The notes: generated by a model from the sequence alone, not told the origin. A stretch of DNA of 64,000 nucleotides from Psychrobacillus sp044762745 (GCF_044762745.1 NZ_JBIWEX010000017.1:41159-105158); one strand, 5' to 3'. Shown: positions 31,853 through 41,465, counted from the stretch's first letter. Translations and numbers: made by a program.

Positions 31853-34810
31853 TTATATTTTAACAGCCACCTTAATAAATCCTTCTTCGATAGCATAATG
31901 AATTAATTTCCCGATATACTCTTTTTCTAATTTAGGTAATTGATTTATACCTAAATGTTTCATCGTATTTTTACTATCAAAAATAGCATTCGTATCGCTA
32001 GCACCATCGCCGTCTAGTTGAGCGACTGCTAAATTCTTCACTTCTTCATTCACGCTTCCACTTAAAACATAAGCTTCATAAAATGCTTTTTCTACCATTT
32101 CTATATCTAAATCTAAATCATTTAGAATAGAGATAAATTGTTCAAACTTAATAGGGTATGGATGACATACATGGTAGACACGTTGGAGATGTTTTGTTGT
32201 CAGCAAAGATTTCACGACTACTTCTGCTGCAAAATCAATTGGTGTAAAGTCCACCATCCATTGAACTTTAGGTGCTTTATTAACCATAATCATTAACTTC
32301 ATCATACGATAAAATGAATTTTCATTAATGTTACTTTGGAAGCGCCCATCGCTATATCGACCCGTTAAATTACCCATTCGATAAATGAATACTTGTTTAC
32401 CTTCTTTTGCTTTATCTAATATCCATTTTTCGGCTTTCATTTTTGTATCTGTATAAACACTTTCTAGCTGTAAATCAGCAGGTATTTCAGTCGTTTCCTT
32501 TAATAGATCCCATTTTCCCTCTGCCAATAAATCTTGTACAACGCCCACAGTAGAAATATGGTGGAAAACAATTTCCGAATTAAAATCGACCAACTCAAAA
32601 ATATTTTTTGTTCCTTGAACATTCACTTTCTCAAAATGTTCTCTATCTCCAAAATGCCTTACATCGGCTGCTGAATGAATAATTGCATCTATCACGGATG
32701 CTAATTGCATAAATAATTCTTTTTTAAGACCTAAGTATTTTTTGGTCAGATCACCATTTATAACAGTAATATTTGTACTTAACTCTTTATTAAAATATTT
32801 TTTCATCGTATCTTTTATACGCTGTTCTGCAGTTTCTCCGCGCACAAGCAAAATGACGTTTTTTCCTTCTTCAATCAATTTATTCGTAATATGACTGCCT
32901 AAGAAACCTGTCGATCCAGTAACAAGTATTGTCTTTGCTTCTGGTAATTCTTCATTTACGGACATTTCTGGCCATTCAGTTAGGTATGTAAATTCGCCAT
33001 TAAACTGCTCTGCCAATACATTCGATGTGTTTAAAACCTTTTCAGCTAAATTTTCTACAGTTTTCAAATCGAAGAAATCTTTAATTGTTAAAACTGGGTA
33101 GGTTTGTTTTAAATTCGATAAAATTTCTATCACTTTTAAAGAGTGACCACCGATATCAAATAAATTGTCAATTACACTAATGGCATCGATTTTCAGTACC
33201 TTTTGCCAAACATCTACAATATCTTTTTCAACTTTATTACGTGGAGCAATGAATTGTTTCGACACCGAAAGTGACACACGTTCCGCTTCGATTTTTTCTA
33301 ATGCCTTCCTATCTACTTTACCAGTAGGCGCAAAAGGAATGTCATCTAGTTGTTGTAATTTTGTAGGAATCATGTAATTAGGTAAATTTGTTTTCAAACT
33401 ATCGATTATAGAGGTAATTTCAACCTGTTCATCTGAAGTAAAGAAGGCTTTCAAAATTTGATCATCGTCTTCTTTTTCTACTACAACAACTGCATTATCA
33501 ACGTTTTCAATTTCATTCATTTTCGTTTCAATTTCAGCAATTTCAATACGATGTCCGCGAATTTTAACTTGAGTATCCATTCTAGAAACGAATTCAAGAT
33601 TACCATCTTTTAATTTTTTCACAAGATCCCCTGATCTATATACAATTCCTTCATAAATATCAGGATCAAAAGGATTTTTAATAAATACTTCTTCCGTTTT
33701 TTCCTTATTATTTAAATAGCCTAAAGAAATGCCGGCAGATGCTATCCAAAGCTCTCCTACTTCATTTTCTTCACATAGTTTGCCTTCTTCATTTACTACG
33801 TAAATTTTGTTCCCGGGTAATTGTTTTCCAATCGGAACACTATATACATCACTCGACAGATTTTTTGGCACTTCATATGCAGTTGCCATTACTGTAATTT
33901 CAGTAGGTCCATATAAATTAAAGAATCTCGTTTCACCACAAGGCCCTGATTTAAACTTTCTCGCTAAATCACCTGTTAATAATTCTCCGCCTACACCGAC
34001 TAATTTGACAGAGGAGAATAAATTCGAGTTATCTTCCGTTATATAATTTACAATTCGATTAAAGATTACTGTTGGGAGTACTGGAATAACTGTAATTTTC
34101 TCGTTTTTCACGACATCTAAGAAATTACTTTCAGCCATTCTTTCTTCATCATCTATTAAATATAATGAAGAACCTGTCAAGAGTGATAGAAAAGTATCTA
34201 ATACGGATGCATCAAAACTATAAGTAGCAAATTGTAAAATTTTATCTTGCTCATTAACCTGCCAATTTTCTTGCATGTAATGAACTAAATTAACAACACC
34301 CTTTTGGCGAATTAGCGTACCTTTAGGCTTGCCAGTAGTACCTGACGTAAAGATTGTATAGCATACATCATTAATATTATCGTTTACATATTCAAATGGT
34401 TCCGGCACAAAACTCGTCTTTATATCTTCTAAAAGTAAAATATTGATCGAAGTCTTTAACTGTAACCCTTTTATTTGTTGTAATGAATCCATATTACTTA
34501 TAACAAATGAAGTATTAATATCATCAATAATATAGCTATTTCGCTCATTTGGATGTGTAGGGTCTAAAGAAACATAGACCCCTCCAGCCTTTATAATACC
34601 TAGTAATGAAATGACAGTATCAATACTTCTTTTTAAATATATTGCAACAAAATCTCCAGTTTTAAGACCATTTGATATTAAATAGTTAGCAATTTTATTC
34701 GATTCACTATCTAAATCCTGAAAGGTTAATTGTCGATTTCTTTCTTTTAATGCAATAGAATTTCCATATTTCGAAACAACTCGATTAAATTTACTTAAAA
34801 TAGTTTCCAT
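31853..34810 (-). CDS. single-module A-T-R nonribosomal synthetase (amino acid reductase)
   Basis: 985 aa. Adenylation domain (1-510): TSGTTGKPKGT near 155, FDASVLDTF near 199 (Asp235 equivalent kept, so an alpha-amino acid is likely), NLYGPTE, and PTGKVDRKAL. Carrier domain: FDIGGHSLKVIEIL with phosphopantetheine Ser near 555. Reductase domain (620-985): TGSTGFLGSHI near 628 and the YTDTK Tyr/Lys near 785, as in thioester reductases. No condensation domain. It should activate one amino acid and release it as an aldehyde or alcohol. By eye the pocket residues read D-A-L-P-V-V-L-V-M-K, which I cannot assign. GAGG precedes the ATG. Confidence 0.9.
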   Translation of the reverse strand: METILSKFNRVVSKYGNSIALKERNRQLTFQDLDSESNKIANYLISNGLKTGDFVAIYLKRSIDTVISLLGIIKAGGVYVSLDPTHPNERNSYIIDDINTSFVISNMDSLQQIKGLQLKTSINILLLEDIKTSFVPEPFEYVNDNINDVCYTIFTSGTTGKPKGTLIRQKGVVNLVHYMQENWQVNEQDKILQFATYSFDASVLDTFLSLLTGSSLYLIDDEERMAESNFLDVVKNEKITVIPVLPTVIFNRIVNYITEDNSNLFSSVKLVGVGGELLTGDLARKFKSGPCGETRFFNLYGPTEITVMATAYEVPKNLSSDVYSVPIGKQLPGNKIYVVNEEGKLCEENEVGELWIASAGISLGYLNNKEKTEEVFIKNPFDPDIYEGIVYRSGDLVKKLKDGNLEFVSRMDTQVKIRGHRIEIAEIETKMNEIENVDNAVVVVEKEDDDQILKAFFTSDEQVEITSIIDSLKTNLPNYMIPTKLQQLDDIPFAPTGKVDRKALEKIEAERVSLSVSKQFIAPRNKVEKDIVDVWQKVLKIDAISVIDNLFDIGGHSLKVIEILSNLKQTYPVLTIKDFFDLKTVENLAEKVLNTSNVLAEQFNGEFTYLTEWPEMSVNEELPEAKTILVTGSTGFLGSHITNKLIEEGKNVILLVRGETAEQRIKDTMKKYFNKELSTNITVINGDLTKKYLGLKKELFMQLASVIDAIIHSAADVRHFGDREHFEKVNVQGTKNIFELVDFNSEIVFHHISTVGVVQDLLAEGKWDLLKETTEIPADLQLESVYTDTKMKAEKWILDKAKEGKQVFIYRMGNLTGRYSDGRFQSNINENSFYRMMKLMIMVNKAPKVQWMVDFTPIDFAAEVVVKSLLTTKHLQRVYHVCHPYPIKFEQFISILNDLDLDIEMVEKAFYEAYVLSGSVNEEVKNLAVAQLDGDGASDTNAIFDSKNTMKHLGINQLPKLEKEYIGKLIHYAIEEGFIKVAVKI

Positions 34811-34908
34811 TTATTTTACAACCTCTTCCAAATACTGAAAATAAAGCAAAACTTTCATTAGTGATTCCCACCGATTTAGAAAGTAGCTCCAGCTAAAAAA
34901 AAACAGTA

Positions 34909-36654
34909 TTAATTTTTAAACTTACTCACTACCTCTTCTAATTCTTCAGAAGTAGTTTTTAGATGCTCAGACATACTATTGATGTTACTTAGAGTACTTC
35001 GTTGATTTTCAACATTATCTACAATTCCTTCATAACCATCTACAATTTCTTTAGCATTCGAAGATAATGTAATAATCATGGCAGCTGATTCTTCTACACC
35101 TGCGGAAATCTCTTCAGTTGCAAACGACACTGATTGTAATTTCGCAGAAATCTCTTTGTTGAATTGATGAATTTTATTAAACATTTCATTTGTTTTTTGA
35201 GTGGAAGCTTTACCGCCATCAACACCCTTTTGAATATTCCCCATAAAGTTTTCCGCTTCTGCTACAGCTTCACGGACACGGCTGACAAGCTCTCGAATAC
35301 CTTCAGTAGATTCAGCAGACTGCTCAGAAAGTTTTTTGACCTCTTGAGCTACTACAGCAAAGCCTTTACCATGCTCTCCTGCTCGAGCTGCTTCAATACT
35401 GGCATTTAAAGCTAATAAATTTGTAGCACCAGAAATATCAGTAATAACTTCTAAAAACTTGCCGATTTCATCCGATAAATTCACTAAAATTCCAATGTTT
35501 TTATTTGAATTTTCCACATCATGAACAATAGATTCCATTCGATTAGCAACATCAGAAGTAACTTCTTTACCATCTTCTGAATATGAAGTAACCTCTTCTG
35601 CATATTTGTAAACTTCTGTTATGTCTGTAGCAATGTTCTGGACTTGACCAGACATCTCTTCCATTGAACGAGCCGCCTCTTCAATCGAGTTTTCTTGCCC
35701 TTTTAAATTTGTCTTCATATAATTAACGGAATTTGTAATTTTTTCGGAAGAATCATACGTTGACTTGAATGCTTTTTCCAATTGTCTTGAATCATCTTTC
35801 ACTTCAATTGCAGAATTGGTTACACCATTCACCATCTTACTTAAGGATGTTATCATTTCATTAAATCTTGCATTAACAGTACCTAATTCATCTTTTCCTT
35901 CTGGTAAATTAGCTATTAAAACACCTTTACTTGCTTTATTAATCCCTGCTAATAAATATTTTAAAGGTTTTAATTGAGATTTAATGATTAAATACTGCAT
36001 GATGACAACTAGTACTAATAATACAACTAACAAAATAGAAGACCATTTTAATAGTCCAGCTTGTCCTTCCCCAACACTAGAAGCATCTACATCAATTGCA
36101 TAATATGCAATTAAGTCTTTTTGTGCATTAAAGATTGGATACATAAACGTTAACCATGTACCATAATCATCTTTGTATATTTCTGTAAATTCCGGTTTGC
36201 CTGTTTCTTTTAATACTTCTAAAGCTTGCACTACTATTTCAGGCTGCTCATATAAAGTACCGGGTTCTAAACCTTCGCCTTTAAACATTCCCCAAATCGC
36301 ATCATCAAAAGAAATTAAAGAGGTTTCATTCTTATTTTCACCACTTAATTCAACACCATAAATATAACCTTGAGCTACAACAGGATTGTATTCACTCATT
36401 TTGTTGAACATATCTGTATATTTTTTATGTATTTCACTTTGAATATCTGCATCTTGCATTAATTCTTCAACTTCGCTACCTTCAATCTTTTCATACCAAG
36501 ATTCTGAAATTTCTTTTGTTTGATTTCTAAGTTGTTCCTTTAATAGGCTACCTTGGATAAAATAACTTACGCCAATGAGAACTACACCTACAAATAAAAT
36601 ACTTAAAATAGTAACTAATATATTTTTTGTAAAAAATTTAAGGTTTCTAAACAT
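34909..36654 (-). CDS. methyl-accepting chemotaxis protein
   Basis: 581 aa transducer. Helix 1 at about 12-34, an external sensor of about 180 residues (dCache/single-Cache-like with YGTWLTFMYPIFNAQKDLIAYYAIDVD), helix 2 at about 217-239, HAMP (about 240-295), then the cytoplasmic signalling hairpin with the tip EVITDISGATNLLALNASIEAARAGEHG given by positions about 415-445. AAGGAGG precedes the ATG. Only 98 bp and no clear terminator separate it from the synthetase downstream, so co-transcription is possible. Ligand unknown. Confidence 0.9.
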   Translation of the reverse strand: MFRNLKFFTKNILVTILSILFVGVVLIGVSYFIQGSLLKEQLRNQTKEISESWYEKIEGSEVEELMQDADIQSEIHKKYTDMFNKMSEYNPVVAQGYIYGVELSGENKNETSLISFDDAIWGMFKGEGLEPGTLYEQPEIVVQALEVLKETGKPEFTEIYKDDYGTWLTFMYPIFNAQKDLIAYYAIDVDASSVGEGQAGLLKWSSILLVVLLVLVVIMQYLIIKSQLKPLKYLLAGINKASKGVLIANLPEGKDELGTVNARFNEMITSLSKMVNGVTNSAIEVKDDSRQLEKAFKSTYDSSEKITNSVNYMKTNLKGQENSIEEAARSMEEMSGQVQNIATDITEVYKYAEEVTSYSEDGKEVTSDVANRMESIVHDVENSNKNIGILVNLSDEIGKFLEVITDISGATNLLALNASIEAARAGEHGKGFAVVAQEVKKLSEQSAESTEGIRELVSRVREAVAEAENFMGNIQKGVDGGKASTQKTNEMFNKIHQFNKEISAKLQSVSFATEEISAGVEESAAMIITLSSNAKEIVDGYEGIVDNVENQRSTLSNINSMSEHLKTTSEELEEVVSKFKN

Positions 36655-36975
36655 TTTTTTCCTCCTTTTTATGTAATAAATTTTTCAGTCGCTATTTTTA
36701 TTAGAATCTATTTTATCTGTTTATAAACCAACTGGATTTTTTTGCATAATTATAATCATTACCGTTGCGTGGAAATCTACTAAAATTTCAGTTTTATACT
36801 TTTCCCTTTTCAGAAGAAAAACGAAGACACGGAAGCAGAGGTAGTACAAATCCATTTTTCACAATTACATTTGACTCGGGCAACAGCGACGAGAACGCTT
36901 TATGGTATACACTTTCCTTCGATTTTCCAAAGCAAAATGTAAGTGGGTTTCCACAAGGTTGCTTTCAGCTAAAGA
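36655..36975. other. intergenic debris upstream of MCP
   Basis: About 320 bp including the MCP leader. The plus-strand reading frame at 36765 looks accidental. No gene supported. Confidence 0.45.
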
Positions 36976-37232
36976 CTAATTACGTGAGTTATTTGTGTGC
37001 AGCTTTACCAATACATTCAAACAGTACACGATCATGGCGATATACACTTGATCGCCCGGTATGATTTGTACAATTCAGCTATTTCGTCCTCGTCAAAATA
37101 GAAATGATTCGTCAGGAGACGCAGTTTATTGCTCTTCGAATCGAGTATATTCAGAATGCGAAATACGTTTTCAGCACGATTTTGTGTGGTACCCATGACA
37201 ATTATTTCATCCGATAAACAACGGCAATTCAT
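36976..37232 (-). pseudogene. IS4-family transposase remnant
   Basis: Minus-strand frame up to 37232 reads VMGTTQNRAENVFRILNILDS then KLRLLTNHFYFDEDEIAELYKS, the C-terminal catalytic part of IS4-type (ISPepr1-like) transposases. After a shift and loss of the FFKWIKQ segment, another frame reads DQVYIAMIVYCLNVLVKL and stops at 36976. N-terminal DDE parts are missing. Confidence 0.7.
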
Positions 37233-37456
37233 CTATTAAATCGAAAGTCTCAAATACTCAGGTTGCTACTGCCGAACAATTATAGAGGATTCTTTTTAAA
37301 AGGAAATTCAGTTATAGAAAATTCATTTACTTATTTCAATGCAATGGTAGTGAATTATAACTAGTAAACTATATCATTAAACCTATTATTTATTGAGTGT
37401 ATTTAGTCACATATGCCATAAGGTAAATAAAAAATTTTTAGTTAACATAGGCCAAA

Positions 37457-37624
37457 TTAATTATGGACATAATCGGCTCTTGCCTTTTTTCGTAAAATAG
37501 CGATTCTTGTCTCTAAATCTGGCGGTGCGATATCCGTGATTAGTTCCCATTCAAAGCGAGAGCGCAATCGATCTTCCAGTATAGGAATTTCTTTTGGAGG
37601 TCGATCACTGGATATAACAATTTG
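37457..37624 (-). pseudogene. dnaA gene fragment (AAA+ core)
   Basis: Translating the minus strand from 37624 gives QIVISSDRPPKEIPILEDRL, RSRFEWELITDIAPPDLETR and IAILRKKARADYVHN-stop, about 55 codons that match the DnaA AAA+ region after the Walker B/sensor area, including the arginine-rich RLRSRF segment. No other dnaA sequence is near. A stranded fragment of an initiator gene, not functional. Confidence 0.82.
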
Positions 37625-37694
37625 TTAGACCAGATGCCAAAGTAGCATTGAACAAGAAAAAGTGATTTAGCCGTACAATAATCAATTGAAAAAT

Positions 37695-37731
37695 CCCAAG
37701 AAGAAATGCAATTCTTCTTGGGTACTTTTTT
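37695..37731 (+). terminator. orphan terminator upstream of bioY
   Basis: CCCAAGAAGAA/TTCTTCTTGGG stem with a 6-nt loop and TACTTTTTT tail. No intact plus-strand gene precedes it. Confidence 0.7.
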
Positions 37732-37745
37732 GCAGCTAGCCAAAA

Positions 37746-37778
37746 TGAGTTAACTTATTTAAAAATAGTGTTTACACA
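37746..37778. promoter_or_regulatory. BirA operator upstream of bioY operon
   Basis: TGAGTTAAC, 15-bp spacer, GTTTACACA: half-sites of the BirA biotin-repressor operator (consensus GTTAAC-N15-GTTAAC type). Same geometry as 59886-59918 before the second bioY. Confidence 0.8.
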
Positions 37779-37870
37779 AATGGGATTTCAAGCTATTATT
37801 TAATTAATTCATAGATGTCGACTTCTTTTGAAGATTTATAATTATTCGTCATATCGATGGGGGAAGAAAA

Positions 37871-38425
37871 ATGAAAACAAAAGAAATGGTATTTGCCGCA
37901 TTATTTGCTGCATTAATAGGGGTATTAGGTATGATTCCGCCAATTCCACTGGGCTTTATACCTGTGCCGGTCACTGCACAAACACTTGGTGTTATGCTTG
38001 CAGGTAGCTTTTTAGGGAAGAAAGCGGGAGCACTTAGCTTGGTTTTATTTATCGTATTAGTCGCTTTAGGGTTGCCTTTATTGTCAGGTGGACGGGGAGG
38101 TCTTGCTCCGCTAGTAGGCCCTTCAGCTGGGTACATTTTCAGCTGGCCCATTGCCGCATTTTGTATAGGACTTGCTATTGAAAAAGTATGGTCAACGTTA
38201 AAAGTATGGAAAGTAATCGTTATCAATTTTATTTTTGGCGTTGTACTTGTTAGTTTAATAGGTGCGCCTGTAATGGCGATAATCACGCACACGTCCATTT
38301 GGGCAGGACTTGTAGGTGCTACAGCATTTTTACCAGGAGATTTAATAAAAGCTATTATTGCAGCTTTTATAATTGTGCAGATAAAAGCGGTTAGTCCAAT
38401 TGAGCAGAAAATAAACAACGAGTAA
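37871..38425 (+). CDS. bioY: biotin transporter S component BioY
   Basis: 184 aa, six helices. BioY signatures: PVTAQTLGVMLAGSFLGKKAG, GLPLLSGGRGGLAPLVGPSAGYIFSWP, and FLPGDLIKAIIAAF near the end. Substrate-binding subunit of an ECF biotin importer; the EcfA-EcfA-EcfT genes are in the same operon. The gene order BioY, ligase, thiolase matches B. subtilis yhfU-yhfT-yhfS. GGGGGAAG precedes the ATG, and a BirA box lies about 95 bp upstream. Confidence 0.93.
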   Translation: MKTKEMVFAALFAALIGVLGMIPPIPLGFIPVPVTAQTLGVMLAGSFLGKKAGALSLVLFIVLVALGLPLLSGGRGGLAPLVGPSAGYIFSWPIAAFCIGLAIEKVWSTLKVWKVIVINFIFGVVLVSLIGAPVMAIITHTSIWAGLVGATAFLPGDLIKAIIAAFIIVQIKAVSPIEQKINNE

Positions 38426-38440
38426 ATAGGATGATGAGAG

Positions 38441-39922
38441 ATGAATCTAGTAGAACCATTATTACATAATGCAACACAGCACCCTGACAAAATTGCCTTA
38501 ACAGATGGAGAACGAACCCGTACATACTCTGAGCTTGTACAAACGATGAAAAAAATAGCCTATGGTTTCCAACAGAGTGGTTTTAAACATGAAAATATCG
38601 CTATTTTGTCTGCGAATTGTATAGAATTTGTGGAAGTTTTTCTTGGCGCTATTTATGCAGGTTGTGTCCCTATCCCATTAGATCCAAAATGGAGTACTAA
38701 TGAATTGATGACTATATTACAGCAGTGTAATCCTAAAATCATTTTTGTAGAGGATACTTTAGTAGCAAATCTACATTTACCAGATAGAGATATGCAAATA
38801 ATGACCTTTTCGGCTGGTGGAGCGGGATCTTATAACAACTGGATAGCTCGTTTAAAACCGAAAGCTAAAATGGATGACACGAACGAGCTATTATTTATCG
38901 GTTTTACATCAGGCACGACAGGTATTCCGAAAGGATATTTACGGACACATTTATCATGGATTAAGAGCTTTGTGGCGACAAATGAGGCATTCCGATTCGA
39001 AGAGATGGAGCATATTTTAGCTCCAGGTCCGTTCGTACAATCATTGTCATTGTTTGCTGTAATGCAGAGCTTATATAGTGGGGCTACTTTTCATATTTTG
39101 CCTAAATTTAATGCTGCGGAAGTTTTACGGCTTTGCAATCAGCATCCCAATGCAATTTTATTTGTAGTTCCAACGATGATTGAATCATTGCTAAAACAGG
39201 TTACATCAAGACAGGTCCATATCCAAGCGCTGATTTCCTCAGGAGCAAAATGGTCGGAGGCGTCTAAGAAAAAGGCGAAGGAAGTGTTTGGTGAAGCAAG
39301 GTTATATGAATTCTATGGTTCATCTGAAGCAAGTTATATTAGCTATTTAGATGTCTACGCAGAAAATAAACCGAACTCATTAGGGAAACCCTTTCCAGGT
39401 GTACAAGTATCGATTTGCGATGAATATTTTCAGGAAGTACCGTCTGGAACAATAGGGCAACTTTGTATTCGAAGTGACATGATGTTTTTAGGGTATCATC
39501 ATTTGCCTGAAGAGACGGAAGCTGCTTTTCGAGACGGTTGGCTCATTCTCGGAGATTACTTATGGGTGGATGAAGACGGTTATTTGTATTTGGCAGGTCG
39601 TATGAAGAATATGTTGGTATCTGGTGGTCTTAATATTTACCCGGAAGAAGTTGAATCTGTACTACAGCAACATCCTGCAATTCAAGAAGTGATGGTGCTT
39701 GGGATACTGGATGCATACTGGGGAGAACGAGTAGCAGCACTTATTAAATGGGACGGGCAACAACGTCTATCAATAGAAGAAATAAAAGATTACTGTCGAA
39801 ATAATTTAGCGAGTTACAAAGTGCCGAAGCAGCTTATGACGGTGGATGAATTTATTTATACAAGTAGCGGAAAATTGGCACGCCAAGCGATGAAAGACTA
39901 TATAGAGAAGGTGATGGTATGA
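38441..39922 (+). CDS. yhfT: acyl-CoA synthetase, YhfT-like
   Basis: 493 aa ANL-superfamily ligase. FTSGTTGIPKGYLRTH (about 152-167), FYGSSEASYI (about 287), GDYLWVDEDGYLYLAGR (about 370), and GKLARQAMKDYI with the C-terminal catalytic lysine (SSGK). Activates a carboxylic acid as CoA thioester via adenylate. In the BirA-controlled operon its substrate may be a fatty acid or pimelate-type precursor, which is inference. Its last 4 nt overlap the thiolase start. Confidence 0.88.
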   Translation: MNLVEPLLHNATQHPDKIALTDGERTRTYSELVQTMKKIAYGFQQSGFKHENIAILSANCIEFVEVFLGAIYAGCVPIPLDPKWSTNELMTILQQCNPKIIFVEDTLVANLHLPDRDMQIMTFSAGGAGSYNNWIARLKPKAKMDDTNELLFIGFTSGTTGIPKGYLRTHLSWIKSFVATNEAFRFEEMEHILAPGPFVQSLSLFAVMQSLYSGATFHILPKFNAAEVLRLCNQHPNAILFVVPTMIESLLKQVTSRQVHIQALISSGAKWSEASKKKAKEVFGEARLYEFYGSSEASYISYLDVYAENKPNSLGKPFPGVQVSICDEYFQEVPSGTIGQLCIRSDMMFLGYHHLPEETEAAFRDGWLILGDYLWVDEDGYLYLAGRMKNMLVSGGLNIYPEEVESVLQQHPAIQEVMVLGILDAYWGERVAALIKWDGQQRLSIEEIKDYCRNNLASYKVPKQLMTVDEFIYTSSGKLARQAMKDYIEKVMV

Positions 39923-41070
39923 CAGAAGCGGTGATTGTCATGGCTAAACGCACACCAATAGGAAGGATGGGAGGCATGTTAAGCTCCCTTGAACCGGAGA
40001 AACTGCTAGCGCCCCTTATCAAGCATATTGTAGCTGAAACGAATTTGCCAAAGGATATCATTGATGATGTCATCATTGGCAATGTTGTAGGACCAGGTGG
40101 CAATATTGCTCGAGTTTCAGCACTAGAAGCGGGACTACCTGTCACCGTCCCTGGTGTTACTGTCGACCGACAATGTGGTTCAGGTTTAGAGGCAATCAAT
40201 TTAGCTGCGAGATTAATTCAAAGTGGTGCAGGGGAGGTTTATTTGGCAGGGGGCGTTGAAAGCACGAGCCGAGCTCCTTGGAAAATGGCCAAGCCACAAA
40301 ACCTAATGGGTGTACCGGATTTATATACACGTGCCAAGTTCACGCCGAGTAGTTACGGTGATCCAGATATGGGGATTGCTGCCGAGAACGTAGCAAAAAA
40401 ATACGCGATTTCGAGAGAAGAACAAGATCAATTTTCTTTGGAAAGTCATAGAAAAGCTATTCAATCTCAGCAAACCGGTCGATTTGACCAGGAGATTGTA
40501 CCACTTCAAGTAAGAGGAGAATGGGTAACGAAAGATGAGTGCCCAAGACCTGATACGAGTATAGAAAAGCTACAAAAATTGTCGCCTGTATTCCAGGAAA
40601 ATGGCACGGTTACAGCTGGGAATGCTTGTCCGCTAAATGACGGGGCTGCACTTATATTAATCATGTCTCGCAAAAAATGTGAAGCGCTAAACCTTAAGCC
40701 AATTTTACGTATTGTAGATGCTCAAGCAGCTGGTGTGGATCCAAATTATTTAGGGATTGGCCCGATTCCGGCTGTACAAAAGGTGCTAAATAGGCAACAA
40801 CTAACAGTAGATGATCTAGATATAGTGGAGTTTAATGAAGCCTTTGCCTCGCAAGTATTAGCCTCACTAAAGGAGCTTCATATTCCACTGAAAAAGGTAA
40901 ACCGAGGAGGCGGCGCATTAGCAATTGGCCATCCATACGGTGCATCGGGTGCGATTTTAATGACGCGATTATGTACTGAAATGTTATATAAACCGTATAA
41001 AAAAGGGCTTGCAACGCTAGGTATTGGCGGTGGAATAGGTCTTGCAACACTTGTGGAGGCAGCCGAATGA
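39919..41070 (+). CDS. yhfS: thiolase, YhfS-like
   Basis: 383 aa acetyl-CoA C-acyltransferase. Nucleophile Cys in DRQCGSGLEAI (about residue 84), NEAFASQV, GGGALAIGHPYGASGA with catalytic His (about 335), and a C-terminal GIGGGIGLATLVE in which the usual second Cys position reads Gly-Ile (most thiolases have CxGGG). That replacement may alter condensation activity. Coupled to the genes on both sides by 4-nt overlaps. Confidence 0.88.
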   Translation: MTEAVIVMAKRTPIGRMGGMLSSLEPEKLLAPLIKHIVAETNLPKDIIDDVIIGNVVGPGGNIARVSALEAGLPVTVPGVTVDRQCGSGLEAINLAARLIQSGAGEVYLAGGVESTSRAPWKMAKPQNLMGVPDLYTRAKFTPSSYGDPDMGIAAENVAKKYAISREEQDQFSLESHRKAIQSQQTGRFDQEIVPLQVRGEWVTKDECPRPDTSIEKLQKLSPVFQENGTVTAGNACPLNDGAALILIMSRKKCEALNLKPILRIVDAQAAGVDPNYLGIGPIPAVQKVLNRQQLTVDDLDIVEFNEAFASQVLASLKELHIPLKKVNRGGGALAIGHPYGASGAILMTRLCTEMLYKPYKKGLATLGIGGGIGLATLVEAAE

Positions 41071-41465
41071 AAAAGATGCAGCAACGGCTATATGTGACGC
41101 CGGAATGGATTTTGCAGTACTCACAAAGTATAGAAGCTCCTTTGCAAACAATGAATGATACCTTAATTGCACCTTCCACGATGCCTATTATTTTCTGGCA
41201 AGAATTCGATATTCCTTGGCTTTCTAGGGATATACCATTGATTCATGGTACGCAACACTTTTCATACGAGGCACCAATTACTGCAGGAATGATGCTGGAT
41301 TGTGAACTAGAGCTAACGAATGTCGAAAAAAAGGTAGGTAGGCAGGGAGAGCTTACTTTTTTAACACATACACTCGTTTGTAAATGCAATGGTGATCTCA
41401 TTGTTACAGCGGAAACAGTATTAATCCGAGTAGGTGACCCACATGAAAAAGCATATAACAGTTGA
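41067..41465 (+). CDS. MaoC-type N-terminal dehydratase-like protein
   Basis: 132 aa hot-dog fold of the FAS1-like dehydratase (MaoC_dehydratas_N) class: YVTPEWILQYSQSIEAP, LIHGTQHFSYEAPITAGMMLDCELEL. Such subunits pair with a catalytic MaoC partner, which is the next gene, and overlaps this one by about 23 nt. Together they would hydrate or dehydrate a 3-hydroxyacyl/enoyl-CoA. Function inferred from fold and pairing. Confidence 0.8.
   Translation: MKKMQQRLYVTPEWILQYSQSIEAPLQTMNDTLIAPSTMPIIFWQEFDIPWLSRDIPLIHGTQHFSYEAPITAGMMLDCELELTNVEKKVGRQGELTFLTHTLVCKCNGDLIVTAETVLIRVGDPHEKAYNS

Noticed and set aside
31853..34810. Lys2-like alpha-aminoadipate reductase
   Set aside because: Domain order is similar, but lysine in Bacillales comes from the diaminopimelate route and the A-domain pocket cannot be assigned to aminoadipate by eye.
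36765..37064. 99-aa plus-strand frame
   Set aside because: Antisense to the transposase remnant, no ribosome site, atypical composition.
37540..37743. 67-aa minus-strand frame
   Set aside because: Overlaps the dnaA fragment in another phase; the DnaA-like frame is the meaningful one.
37849..38490. 213-aa minus-strand frame opposite bioY
   Set aside because: Shadow of the hydrophobic BioY codons; no ribosome site or neighbours to support it.
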